A stretch of DNA of 45,358 nt. Source: Pseudomonadota bacterium. GTDB lineage: Bacteria > Myxococcota_A > Polyangia > Haliangiales > Haliangiaceae. Within the stretch, counting starts at the first letter, position 1, and each line of letters opens with the position of its first letter. The position numbers and the translations under genes are program-made. The stretch is from positions 1 through 45,358 of the forward strand of contig JAKSDA010000575.1 of assembly GCA_022360315.1 (NCBI GenBank), read 5' to 3'. The notes beneath the pieces were generated by a model. It was not told the origin of the DNA. It worked only from the letters and a program-made list of their open reading frames with translations, and did not search any database. Below are positions 34,857-45,358 of the stretch, piece by piece.

Positions 34857-35240
34857 ATGAAACGCATTATCGCAACAACAGCAACGATTGCTCTCAGCGT
34901 ATTTTTGGGTACCGCGGCGTTCGCCGATGCGCCGATCACGACAACCGACGAGGCTCGAGCTCGTGCTGGCCAAGCCCAATATCGGACGGTTTTTTCTCCA
35001 ACCGGCCCGAGCCAGAACGAGGAGAGGCGCGCGTTGACGACCACGGATGAGATTCGCGCGGCTGCTGGTCGAGACCAGTATCGGGCTGCTTTTGTTCCCC
35101 GGCGAGCCGCGCCGGCAAAACCACTGGCATGGCTCACCACCACCGATGAGGTTCGCGCCGCGATTGGCCGGGCCCAGTACCGGGAGGCTCGACCCGAGCA
35201 AGCCAGCCCGCGCCGTCACGAGGTTGCTGCTGCCAGGTGA
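34857..35240 (+). CDS. Small exported protein with three 33-residue TTTDE repeats
   Basis: A 127-residue protein with a clear Sec signal (MKRIIATTATIALSVFLGTA then AFADA, cleavage near 23-25). The mature part is three repeats of TTTDExRAxxGxxQYR starting at Thr28, Thr61 and Thr94, exactly 33 residues apart, joined by Pro/Arg-rich linkers. No cysteines or membrane segments remain. AAGGAGA lies 6 bp before the ATG at 34857, so the start is firm. I do not recognise the family. The strict period and the conserved Asp-Glu, Arg, Gly and Gln-Tyr-Arg positions suggest each repeat is a small fold or binding unit, in periplasm or secreted. Confidence 0.8.
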   Translation: MKRIIATTATIALSVFLGTAAFADAPITTTDEARARAGQAQYRTVFSPTGPSQNEERRALTTTDEIRAAAGRDQYRAAFVPRRAAPAKPLAWLTTTDEVRAAIGRAQYREARPEQASPRRHEVAAAR

Positions 35241-35646
35241 ATTGCGGCCGCGCCAACCAACCGGCCAGGGGCTCATCGCAGTGCGTGATGAGGTCGATTC
35301 GGCCAGCGTGAATTGATACTGTCGTGGCGTGCAACCGTGGGCAATTGACTATCCAATAGCGTAGAGCATAGTCGACATGACGCGATTTGTCCCCAAAAGG
35401 CGGGCAATGGGACAAATTGTATGCGTTGTAGTCGGTATCAAATCGAATTCCGCCGCGTTTTGGTCGTATTCAATTCAGGTCTGGCGGACTGGCTGGCCAG
35501 GCGACTGGCTGGCCGGTAGGCTGGCCAGCTCGGCTGTTGGCCTCGCAACAAAACGCCGAATTTTATCCACAAGCGGTGTGTTTTGTTTACTGCCAGACCA
35601 TGGTAGCCAGTTTTCCGGATGGCGACCCAACCAGCTCGGGTCGGTT
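35241..35646. other. Intergenic stretch between convergent genes
   Basis: No gene is seen. A GGCTGGCC-rich run (about 35488-35535) contains several short direct and inverted repeats and may help terminate the convergent transcripts from both sides. Confidence 0.4.
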
Positions 35647-36279
35647 TTATCCCAGCCCGCCAATCGACCTGTAGCTGGACACGACCACGCCGATGATCGC
35701 ACCCAGCCAGACCGACAATGCGGCCAAAAAGGCCATGATAAATGCCACCGAGGCGATGGCGCGACCGTGCTTTTTGGGGTTCCAGGTCAGCAAAACCACG
35801 GCGCAGGCGATCGACAGGGCCATGCCGAGCGCGACCCAGTGTTCCTTGACATCAAACCAGCGGGCGATCTTGGCCGCCTGGTGCGGCAGATGTGACGCCT
35901 GAGCGATCACCGCGCGCTCGGCGATCGAATCGCGAGACGCGCCGGCGCTGCCAATACCTCTGTAGTAGCGCTCTTTCACTTGCCTGGCCACGACCAGCCG
36001 GTCGCGGTAATCACGCATTATCGCGTCGGGTTGATCGAGGTATTCGGCGCGTACGCGCACTTTGTACACCGGGTAGATGGCATTGCCGAGAAGCACGACG
36101 ATTGCGAAGAGGCTGGCCGACATCCAGGCGAACCGGCGCACAGCGCGGACCCGTTGAAACCGTCCCAGCAGGAAACCGCGCATCCAAACCACGAGATGGG
36201 TCGAAACCGCAACCAGCGCGGCGGCCAGGACCATGTGCAGGACCAGAAGCAGACGGGCGTATTCTTCGAGGAAGAGCAA
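35647..36279 (-). CDS. Four-helix integral membrane protein, function unknown
   Basis: A 210-residue protein with four hydrophobic segments: about 8-31 (ARLLLVLHMVLAAALVAVST), 51-71 (WMSASLFAIVVLLGNAIYPV), 149-168 (WVALGMALSIACAVVLLTW) and 178-201 (ASVAFIMAFLAALSVWLGAI). A polar charged loop of ~75 residues with several His lies between helices 2 and 3. His15 and His28 on the first helix and His residues before helix 3 recall b-haem membrane proteins, but this is speculation. The TTG start at 36279 has no strong ribosome site, so the N-terminus is tentative. It is divergent from the GT51 gene with 345 bp between. Confidence 0.75.
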   Translation of the reverse strand: MLFLEEYARLLLVLHMVLAAALVAVSTHLVVWMRGFLLGRFQRVRAVRRFAWMSASLFAIVVLLGNAIYPVYKVRVRAEYLDQPDAIMRDYRDRLVVARQVKERYYRGIGSAGASRDSIAERAVIAQASHLPHQAAKIARWFDVKEHWVALGMALSIACAVVLLTWNPKKHGRAIASVAFIMAFLAALSVWLGAIIGVVVSSYRSIGGLG

Positions 36280-36624
36280 GCGACTGTTATATCAGAGCAG
36301 GCCAGCCGCCTGGCTCTGTCGATCCGGGTCACACAATCGGCAGACCGGCGCAGGGGGATTGTCCTCGAGCTCCTCGCGCCACCGCCGACTCGGTTTGCCC
36401 TGTTGTCGTAGCGGCGGTCAGTCCGTGCAATGCTGGCGCGGGTCCCGGTCCTCCTTTGCTAGCGGAGGATGTAGGTCCCCGAGTGACAGTGCGCAAACCG
36501 GACGGACATCCCGGCTGGCAATGGGATGCCGAGCTCTTGCAGAGCGGCCGGGCGGCCGGCATTTCGATTCGGATGCCCGGCAGGCGTTGAACCGGAAAGG
36601 AAAATCGCCCCGATTCTGTGACCC

Positions 36625-39027
<2,403 letters not shown>

Positions 39028-39214
39028 CACCAAACGCCCGGGGCTTACCTCTTGGGATCAATCGAAGGTGCCACCCCTCGGGCGGTGGGTGGCGGGTTAA
39101 TGGATAGGATTAGGCGCCGATTATCGAGCCATGGGATACGCGTATGGCGGCGATTCGCGCGGTCGCCCAGGGCTTTCCATACAGTGAGCAGGCGTGTTGG
39201 CCTGAAATAAATGA

Positions 39215-39451
39215 TTACGGTATCGTCTCCTGCGCGCGGCCGGGCGACTTGATCGCCTTGCGAGATTGAGATTCTTGAGATGAAGGCAATACACGTTGCA
39301 AACGCTCGGGCGAATATGCCAATAACTTGTGGCAGACGACATGTTGCACGTACTCATCAACAGTCTGCCCATGGATTCCGGCACGGCGTTCTAGCTCGGC
39401 GTATTCTCTTTCAGTTAGAGGGATAACAAGTTCCTCACGATGTGTGTTCAT
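39215..39451 (-). CDS. Ribbon-helix-helix protein (CopG/MobC-like)
   Basis: A 78-residue protein with a ribbon-helix-helix start: strand EELVIPLT, helix EREYAELERRAGIHGQ, helix TVDEYVQHVVCHKLL. The pattern resembles small DNA-binding proteins of plasmid mobilisation (MobC-like) or antitoxins. No toxin gene is evident beside it. A similar gene lies directly upstream on the same strand (39535-39750), so the two may be tandem paralogues. Function as a DNA-binding repressor is inferred from the fold only. Confidence 0.65.
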   Translation of the reverse strand: MNTHREELVIPLTEREYAELERRAGIHGQTVDEYVQHVVCHKLLAYSPERLQRVLPSSQESQSRKAIKSPGRAQETIP

Positions 39452-39534
39452 AGTGTTCTAGCCATAAGAGTGAAGTGCAACTCATTTATATAATTTATGA
39501 TAATCATTCACCTGCTGATGATTGCCTTTGGCTT

Positions 39535-39750
39535 TCATTGCTGTTTGCGAACAAGCTCAAGAACCTTCTCCGCCGTTTGGCGAATGCAAGCCGTATCGTA
39601 CTTGACCTCCTTTACAACTTGCGCGGCGGGCGAGAGCAACTCTTGTCGGATGTACTCACTCATCGTCTGGCCGCTGCTCTGCGCTCGCTGCCTTATTGCG
39701 TTGTGCTCTTGCCTGCTGAGTCGTATTCGAATTTCATGATTTCTAGCCAC
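39535..39750 (-). CDS. Ribbon-helix-helix protein (CopG/MobC-like)
   Basis: A ~71-residue protein with strand HEIRIRLS, helix RQEHNAIRQRAQSSGQ and helix TMSEYIRQELLSP, typical of CopG/MobC-like ribbon-helix-helix DNA-binding proteins, plus a C-terminal helix (IRQTAEKVLELVRKQ). A GTG start at 39750 is preferred because GGAGGG lies 10 bp upstream; an in-frame ATG at 39771 would put that sequence inside the gene. It shares the fold and GQTxxEY turn with the protein at 39215-39451. It may be a remnant of a mobilisation or toxin-antitoxin locus. Confidence 0.65.
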   Translation of the reverse strand: MARNHEIRIRLSRQEHNAIRQRAQSSGQTMSEYIRQELLSPAAQVVKEVKYDTACIRQTAEKVLELVRKQQ

Positions 39751-39771
39751 ACGCCACCGTCCCTCCAGCAT

Positions 39772-40140
39772 AAATGATTGGAAATCTCTTCTTCAGGAGG
39801 AATCGGAAGTATGGCTCATTAATATATTTTGTTGTTATTTAATAGTTATATCGATATATTACCACTGGGAAGAGACCGCTGACTATTCCTGAGGGCGCAG
39901 TCAAGAGCATTGGATAGCAATCCTTGAAGTTCAGCCACGTAAGAGCCTCGACAGCTAGGGCGGCGACCAGCGCGCTCCACTCCCCGACGCTGAGCCGCTG
40001 AGCCTGCAAAAACAAATCGTAAAGGTGCAGAGGGACGTAATCCCTCGGTAACGTTCAAGAGCCTCATCGGGGGCAGGGGCTGAGCTCGTCCCAGATAGAC
40101 CTGGGCTGCCCCTGCGCTGGCCTCGACGAGGCTCCGCCTT
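39772..40140. other. Intergenic stretch, no gene seen
   Basis: An AT-rich part (39772-39870) is the likely promoter region of the ribbon-helix-helix gene. The remainder is the 3' flank of the Sel1 lipoprotein gene. No gene or strong terminator was recognised. Confidence 0.4.
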
Positions 40141-41238
40141 TCACTGGACCTTTTTGACCTGCAGCTCTTTGCAGGCGCTCTTGACGCCCGCTTTGCACGC
40201 GCGCTCGTACATAGCGCGCGCCCTCGGCGGCGCTTGTTTGGAGAGTTTGTCGCCAGCCTTCTCACAGACTTCCAGCCTTCCCGCCTCGCAGCGCTTGGCG
40301 AAAAGGTCGCCTGCTTGCCTGTAATAAGATTCGGCAGCGGTTTTGTCTGGCGCCACTTGCTTGTTCTTGTCCCCAGTTCGATATGTGCTCGCCAGGCGGA
40401 GACACGCCTCGGCGTCCCCACCAGCGCACGCCTGTTGTTCGGCTTCGAGAGCAAGTCTCCAGTATTCGTGCGCGATCTCCAGGTCTCCGTCTGCACTTGT
40501 CTCCTCGTAGGCGTAAAAGGCCTTTTGTGCATAAACGTGGCATGCGTCGGCGACCCCAATGTCGCACATGGAGAAAAGCAGGTTTGTACTGGCAATATCT
40601 GGCGTGATCACGCGCTTGGCCCTACCGCTCTCATCGCGGCTGATCACCTTGCTCTGCTTGAAGTTTTGGCTCAGCCACAAGCACGCTCGACGCTGCTTAG
40701 CCGTGAGGGAAAACTTTTCCTTCTGGTGGCGCTCCCAAGGGTCGAGTGGACAATTGTCATGCGCGTTCTTGCGACCAAGTGCTTTGAGTTTGTCCTGCGA
40801 CGGAAATCCCGCAGCTAGTGCTTTGGCCTCCCGGCGTAACAAAGAGCGCAACAATCGACAGCTGTTGGCTTCACCCATTTTGCAGGCGCGATAGCGCAAC
40901 GTGAGACCGCGCTCGAGATCTTTGTCGATGTTGCCACCATACACGTACTCCATAGCCGCTTGCTCACAAGCCTGGCTCTCGCCGTTGCTGCAGCGCTTTT
41001 CCAGGTAACGGATAATCCTGGGTGTGTCGCTTCCGTTTTCGCGAACGGTCCCTGCGTCAGCTGTCCTGGTCGCCAGCGGAGTTGATTCGGTGTGTGCCGA
41101 TGGCGCCGTTGCTGCCTCGGTGGGGGCAGCAGCAACGTGTCGGGCAGAGGCATTGCCAGGCTTCCGTTCATTCTGGCAACTGCTCAGGGTCACGCTGACA
41201 ATAATGGCCACGCACACGACGGATTTGAAGAGTCCCAT
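40141..41238 (-). CDS. Sel1-repeat lipoprotein
   Basis: A 365-residue protein with a lipoprotein leader (FKSVVCVAIIVSVTLSSC, Cys21), an Ala/Thr/Pro-rich spacer, and Sel1/TPR-like repeats marked by Cys-containing helices: RCSNGESQACEQAAMEYVYG, ACKMGEANSCRLL, CDIGVADACHVYAQKAF, ACAGGDAEACLRLASTYRTG, RCEAGRLEVCEKAGDKL and ACKAGVKSACKEL. Cys-paired Sel1 repeats of this type occur in periplasmic and outer-membrane scaffolds. It is the last gene of a minus-strand series behind two proteins with a shared N-terminal motif. Sel1 lipoproteins in such positions can be immunity or adaptor proteins, but that is inference. Confidence 0.85.
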   Translation of the reverse strand: MGLFKSVVCVAIIVSVTLSSCQNERKPGNASARHVAAAPTEAATAPSAHTESTPLATRTADAGTVRENGSDTPRIIRYLEKRCSNGESQACEQAAMEYVYGGNIDKDLERGLTLRYRACKMGEANSCRLLRSLLRREAKALAAGFPSQDKLKALGRKNAHDNCPLDPWERHQKEKFSLTAKQRRACLWLSQNFKQSKVISRDESGRAKRVITPDIASTNLLFSMCDIGVADACHVYAQKAFYAYEETSADGDLEIAHEYWRLALEAEQQACAGGDAEACLRLASTYRTGDKNKQVAPDKTAAESYYRQAGDLFAKRCEAGRLEVCEKAGDKLSKQAPPRARAMYERACKAGVKSACKELQVKKVQ

Positions 41239-41268
41239 TACTCCGCCCTTCTCTCGTTGTGTACCTGG

Positions 41269-41481
41269 TTATTCGTTGGATTCATCGCCGGCCTGTCGAA
41301 GTGGCTGGCTTACCGACTGGGGCGTCCAGCTCGCGTGTTGTTTCAGCACCCTTCGTGTGCTGCCTTTCTGCTTATCATGTGCTGTCTCTTCGTTTGTGAC
41401 CGCGCCGATGATTGTGTACTTCGGCGTGGACTTCTGTGAGCCGTCGATGATCGAAAGAGCGACGTCCTTGACTTCCTCCAA
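41269..41481 (-). CDS. Short overlapping frame, possible frameshifted C-terminus of the preceding gene
   Basis: This frame reads EEVKDVALSIIDGSQKSTPK, YTIIGAVTNEETAHDKQKGS and a polar tail, which looks more protein-like than the overlapping end of the 841-residue frame (FGGSQGRRSFDHRRLTEVHA, a basic nonsense-like tail). It overlaps the end of that gene by 107 bp in the +1 frame and has only a TTG start without a ribosome site. The simplest reading is that the large gene continues into this frame through a frameshift near 41480-41500, beside an AAAA run. A separate small gene is the alternative. Its stop lies 30 bp before the Sel1 lipoprotein start. Confidence 0.4.
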   Translation of the reverse strand: MEEVKDVALSIIDGSQKSTPKYTIIGAVTNEETAHDKQKGSTRRVLKQHASWTPQSVSQPLRQAGDESNE

Positions 41482-43900
41482 AGCATGTTTTGGTCAGGGG
41501 CTCGAGTCGGGTTAGAAGGTTCGCTTGCTCTGTGCCAAGTTTGTCGTCATCGAGTCCAGGCCAGGCAGCTTTCCAGTCGCGTTCCCTCGGAGATTCTCCT
41601 CCAAGCAGCATGCTGAGAACCGTCCGTCTTGCTTCTAGTACACCAGCAAGTTTTTCTTTTCTCTCCGGGTCTTTCGTGAGTGCCCGCCTGAGCGCCTTCA
41701 AGTCTCGTGACGGCACCTTTTCCCATTCACGCTGCAGCGCCTTTATGAGTCCCCACCGCTTCTTGCCACTCAGCGCCGAGGTGAGCTGCACCCACTCAAT
41801 GACCTGTGGGTAGTTCGTTTCCAGGTCGTTATACGGCAGCATTGCGGTCGTGGCTTTGCGTCCCTGCGCGTCTGGGTATTGACCGCGGATCTGCGCAACG
41901 ACCTCGGCCGCACCGTCGAAGGGAAAGATCTGATACGTGCTATTCCGCAGCTGGACGTGGAGCTGGTCCTCCTGCCTGGCCGCCCCTTGTTTGTACTTGA
42001 CCCGTGAGTTGAGCATCTCGGGGGCCATCTTGACGTACTGCCGGCTGTCTTCGAGATGACCGGTCTTGCCGAGCATATACACCTTGTTCTTGGCGTTCTC
42101 GAGGCTGTCTACCGTGTGCCAGCGCAAACGCCCGGCTTTGGTTCGCTTGATACCGTTGGGATCGAACGAGCTGCGCGAACCGACCATGGCGATGTCGGTC
42201 ACCGGGCCTTCGCCCGGCCCCGGCTTGTGGTCGAATACGAGTTCGATGTGCTGCGCTTTGGCGGGTGTCGCGGCGCCGTTGACACGTCCGGTCTTGTCCA
42301 CGGGCAAGGGGACTCCCTCGGCGATCGTGCCGTCGTGGAGCCAGAGGGTCTTGTACTGGCTCCATCGCGATTTGCCCCCCGCCTTGGCGAGCCGAGTGAC
42401 GCGCTGGAACGAAGCATCGTCCATGGCCACCAGGGTGTCGAACGCGCTGCGGCCCGTCGCATCCAGGGCAAGCCAGGTCGGCGCAGCCTTCTTCATGGTC
42501 CGACGCGCCTTCTTGCTCGGTTCTTCCTGGCGAGAGATGTTGAACTTGCGGTCGGTCGCCAGCTCTTCGGCATGGGCCTTGAACCGGTCAATTCTGGCTG
42601 ATTCTTGCCGACCGAGGCGAATCAGAGCTTGGATCGAGGCACCGCCTGGCCGTGTGCTCAGCTCGAGCCAGGCCCGAAGATCCGGGGCGTCCTTCTCCTC
42701 GGTATCCGATAGCGCTGCGATCTCATCCATGTACTCGGTGCGAGACACGATCGCGGCATTGCTCCAGGAAATCAGCATGTCGCCCTGCGCAGCCTCGCTG
42801 AGCTCATGGGTGAGCGACTTCTGGTCCTGGTGGTAGAGGAAGTTCTTGACGTTGGTGCGCAGTCGCCAGACATCTTTTTTGCGCTTTTTGTCGCTGAAGG
42901 CCTCGGGATAGGCGACTCGGGTCAGGAGGTACGCGGCACCATTGCAGACGATGCCGTTTGTAAAGAGATCACCGGTGTCTCCGGTTTTCCGCGCGGTCTC
43001 CATGGCGGCGGCGGTCTGGGTGTAGCGTGAACTGGAATAGTTGGGTGAAAAGGCGCGCGGTAGTTTCGAGCCGTCAATGCGGAGGCTCTTGTCCAGGCCC
43101 GTGTAGTGGATGCCCTCGATGAGCGAATAGGCCAGGGCCGGGTTGCGTGTGGCCTTGGCCAGCTCCATGAACTCGCGATTGATGGCGGTGCGCTCCTCAC
43201 GAGTCAGTTTCGGATCGTAGAGGCGGGCCATCTTAGCCAGGAGTTTGCGGTCGCGCGACGCGTCCAGGACTCCACCTTGGTAGCGCTCATCTTGAATCTC
43301 ACGAGTACTCGGCTCTCTGGCGCGCTCGGCACGAGAAGCCTCCATCAGGTGCTCAAGGCCCGCCGCCGGCCCGCCGCGCTTGTGGTCACCGCGTTCCGCG
43401 ACCTTGTCGCGTTGTTCGTTGCTGGCCACGGGGGGCTTGTCCACCGCCCAGCTGGCCTCGAACGTGAGCCGTTCGTTCTCGCCACCGTAGCAGACCCCTT
43501 CCTCTTCATCGTTCCCTGTGGGGCTGACCCAGGTATCAGCTTGCGAGTCCACACTCGAGTGAAGCGACGGATCGGATTCTAGCTCGCAGGATAAGGGCTG
43601 TTGTTGTGCCTCCTCGCGGGCTGCGGCCTGTCCCGACCTCTTGGCTTGCACCACAGGCTCGCGTACCTCGGGAGTGGAATGCAGATCAGGGCGACACGCG
43701 ACACGGAGCCAGTCCTCGGTGGGCGCTGTCGCAGCCGGCCGGAGTGGCTGCTGAGTGTCTACCAGAGCTTTGCGTTGCACCCGATGCGCCGGTCTCCGCA
43801 AGCCCATAGTCTTGGTTTGTTTCCCCGGTGCGATGCCGCGGCCACTTGGGTGATGGCCGGCTCGCATCGACTTGCCGGGATGGTCTCTCTCGAAGCTCAT
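41375..43900 (-). CDS. Large protein with APGKxTxTMxL N-terminal motif, putative exported effector
   Basis: An 841-residue protein of unknown function. The N-terminus MSFERDHPGK is followed by APGKQTKTMGLRRPAHRVQR and CRPDLHSTPEVREPVVQAKR. A related APGKxTLTMxL plus RPDLYSVP arrangement opens the next gene upstream (45020). Short PGKxTLT/VQRK leaders of this kind are seen on DUF4157-type and other proteins near extracellular contractile injection systems, so it may be an injected or secreted cargo (inference). The large C-terminal part is mixed alpha/beta with no domain I recognise and no signal peptide. The ATG at 43900 has AGGGG upstream; a longer reading to 44095 is non-conserved. The C-terminus is probably frameshifted (see 41269-41481). 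Confidence 0.7.
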   Translation of the reverse strand: MSFERDHPGKSMRAGHHPSGRGIAPGKQTKTMGLRRPAHRVQRKALVDTQQPLRPAATAPTEDWLRVACRPDLHSTPEVREPVVQAKRSGQAAAREEAQQQPLSCELESDPSLHSSVDSQADTWVSPTGNDEEEGVCYGGENERLTFEASWAVDKPPVASNEQRDKVAERGDHKRGGPAAGLEHLMEASRAERAREPSTREIQDERYQGGVLDASRDRKLLAKMARLYDPKLTREERTAINREFMELAKATRNPALAYSLIEGIHYTGLDKSLRIDGSKLPRAFSPNYSSSRYTQTAAAMETARKTGDTGDLFTNGIVCNGAAYLLTRVAYPEAFSDKKRKKDVWRLRTNVKNFLYHQDQKSLTHELSEAAQGDMLISWSNAAIVSRTEYMDEIAALSDTEEKDAPDLRAWLELSTRPGGASIQALIRLGRQESARIDRFKAHAEELATDRKFNISRQEEPSKKARRTMKKAAPTWLALDATGRSAFDTLVAMDDASFQRVTRLAKAGGKSRWSQYKTLWLHDGTIAEGVPLPVDKTGRVNGAATPAKAQHIELVFDHKPGPGEGPVTDIAMVGSRSSFDPNGIKRTKAGRLRWHTVDSLENAKNKVYMLGKTGHLEDSRQYVKMAPEMLNSRVKYKQGAARQEDQLHVQLRNSTYQIFPFDGAAEVVAQIRGQYPDAQGRKATTAMLPYNDLETNYPQVIEWVQLTSALSGKKRWGLIKALQREWEKVPSRDLKALRRALTKDPERKEKLAGVLEARRTVLSMLLGGESPRERDWKAAWPGLDDDKLGTEQANLLTRLEPLTKTCFGGSQGRRSFDHRRLTEVHAEVHNHRRGHKRRDST

Positions 43901-44147
43901 ACGAACCCCTACTCCGTGGCGGCGATACTGCCACGCATTGAGGGCCGCGGCCACCAGGATCCGAAATGTAGATCCACTTGTAATGACGTGTAATCGAGTT
44001 ACAAGACCGACATCCCAGCGTTCTGTGGTGAATGGTTCTGCAATCGCCTCCGCGCTGGATACTGCCGAATGGTCAACCCGTTCAACAAGAACCACCGAAG
44101 TGAGAGCGCCTCATTTCCACGACCAACCCGTCAAAAAAACCACGGAT

Positions 44148-45020
44148 TTACGGGACCGTCTGCAACCTGGTACCCAACCAAGCCATGCAGTTAGTACGAA
44201 AGGCCGTAGACTGGGCACTATCCGCGACGGCAAAGCCTTGGCGAGGAATGGCATTGGCCTCTTTAGCCTGCGAGCGCTCCTCGCTCGCAGCTTCCTGGGG
44301 ATCTTCACCGGCTGCTTGCTCGGACTGGGTGGGATCCTCGGTCGGTTGTCCATCTTGAGAATCGCTCGCAGTGCCAGCACTCTCGACAGCATTTTGTGCC
44401 GGAGGCTCCTGCTGTAGGGTCTGCTCAAAATTCTGAGCAAATATATCGGCAGGTTCCTCCAGTCCAGCTTCGGCTGGGTCGCGGCTCTCGGATTCCGAGA
44501 ATGCCTGCGCCATGCCAAACGAAGCGCTGAACTGAACTGCTGGCCGCTGCCCGGTCATCACCGCAGTGGCCGCGCGGTCCGCATCTGCCTCAAGCGCCGG
44601 GCTGCGTCTCAAAAGACCGGCAAATTCGTCGGTCAACGACTCGTCCGTCTCGTGATTCTCGGGACTGCTAAAAGCGGGCAGGTCGGTAGATTGGTTTTGA
44701 GCTTCCTGGGCCTCGGCGCCGTTACTCTCGGCAGTCGTGGCGCGCTCTAGCGGTACGCTGTAGAGATCGGGACGAATGGCGGCCTTCATGAGCTGCTCCA
44801 TGAGGGCCGCGTCCGCTGCGCTGCCTTTGGCTGCAGGCGCGAGTTGCACGGGCTCCGGGTTGTCCCCACGATGAGCGACGTCGTTTCGAGGGGCCTTTCC
44901 GGGGAGGCGCATCGTAAGCGTGGCCTTCCCGGGGGCTCCCGACCGCGCTCTGCGGCCACCGGCATGCCCTTTGGGCTTGTCTTCGTTTGTGCGATCCCCG
45001 CTGCTGTCGAAGAAGTCCAC
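44148..45020 (-). CDS. Low-complexity protein with APGKxTLTMxL N-terminal motif
   Basis: A 290-residue, acidic and Gln/Ala/Glu-rich protein, largely disordered. Near the N-terminus it has a basic stretch and APGKATLTMRLPGK, then PVQLAP, ADAALMEQLMKAAIRPDLYS and later RPAVQFSASFGMAQAF. The motif and RPDLxSxP parallel the 841-residue protein downstream, suggesting a common delivery or assembly signal, as in eCIS-associated leaders (inference). The GTG start at 45020 has GAGG about 8 bp upstream. No catalytic domain is visible. It could be a truncated effector, a chaperone-like or spacer protein, or a decoy; I cannot decide. Confidence 0.6.
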   Translation of the reverse strand: MDFFDSSGDRTNEDKPKGHAGGRRARSGAPGKATLTMRLPGKAPRNDVAHRGDNPEPVQLAPAAKGSAADAALMEQLMKAAIRPDLYSVPLERATTAESNGAEAQEAQNQSTDLPAFSSPENHETDESLTDEFAGLLRRSPALEADADRAATAVMTGQRPAVQFSASFGMAQAFSESESRDPAEAGLEEPADIFAQNFEQTLQQEPPAQNAVESAGTASDSQDGQPTEDPTQSEQAAGEDPQEAASEERSQAKEANAIPRQGFAVADSAQSTAFRTNCMAWLGTRLQTVP

Positions 45021-45241
45021 TGTGAACCTCGCGATCCTTTCCGCCCACTATGTAGCAGATTGCTTACACGTTATAGGTCACAAATGCGGAAAATTTCACC
45101 TGGGCGGGACGATGCTTGGTGATTCTTTAACAGGGCAGCCATGTGTAGGTTTCACGCGTACCAAGCTACCAGTCTCATATAGACAGTCATGTTCATTTCG
45201 CCGGCTATATGGGTGATTAGTCTAGTTCCCGTCCCTAAATG

Positions 45242-45264
45242 CCCGTTTTGCCTCGTAAAACGGG
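45242..45264. terminator. Hairpin resembling a terminator
   Basis: CCCGTTTT (45242-45249) and AAAACGGG (45257-45264) form a perfect 8-bp stem with a 7-nt loop. It lies upstream of the minus-strand series, so it would belong to a gene beyond the window or insulate the promoter. Confidence 0.35.
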
Positions 45265-45358
45265 ACCGGAGAACGATATGGGAGCCACGTTGGGCGCGGG
45301 TTGCTGACCGCGATGGCGACTTATATCAGCTCGCGAGTACGGTCTCGAGAATCAGACT

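Overview
The window reads as chromosomal accessory DNA from a GC-rich myxobacterium (Myxococcota, possibly a marine or Haliangium-like lineage). The evidence is the number of Hanks-type Ser/Thr kinases (five genes, one of them a pseudokinase), the fusions kinase-FGE-sulfatase and kinase-STAND ATPase-TPR, an AsmA-like/GT51 fusion, several lipoproteins, and many decayed genes and palindromic mobile repeats. The taxonomic call is inferred from gene content only.

Left part (1-7.7 kb): an M20 peptidase (-) and a haloalkane dehalogenase-like hydrolase (+), each followed by a copy of the same 159-bp palindromic MITE-like element. Next comes a self-contained TetR-controlled module (NmrA-like NAD(P)-binding protein, SnoaL-like protein, divergent TetR) that abuts a truncated kinase fragment. 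A second MITE family, a broken metallo-beta-lactamase gene and a Cys-rich lipoprotein follow.

Middle part (8.4-22 kb): a membrane-anchored FGE-sulfatase protein that lacks the centre of its domain, a DGPF/YCII protein with its ECF42-type sigma factor, and a receptor kinase with a CxxCH haem-c motif in its periplasmic domain. After an IS4 transposase remnant come three regulator/target modules: LysR with SDR, LysR with peroxiredoxin, and TetR with an alpha/beta hydrolase. Their candidate operators are visible. A third palindromic element, a low-GC gene with a tail-collar-like C-terminus and a decayed tyrosine recombinase mark an insertion-prone zone.

Kinase cluster (22.2-31.9 kb): a kinase-FGE fusion; a minus-strand series of active kinase, pseudokinase and truncated lipoprotein; and a divergent 1438-residue protein with two HxxxCxxC zinc motifs, a kinase domain, a STAND-type ATPase and a TPR-like tail.

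Right part (32-45.4 kb): a VAO-type FAD oxidase, a small secreted protein with three exact 33-residue repeats, a four-helix membrane protein, the AsmA-like/GT51 transglycosylase, two ribbon-helix-helix proteins, and a minus-strand series of two proteins sharing an APGKxTxTMxL N-terminal motif followed by a Sel1-repeat lipoprotein. That series resembles a contractile-injection effector/immunity arrangement, but this is inference.
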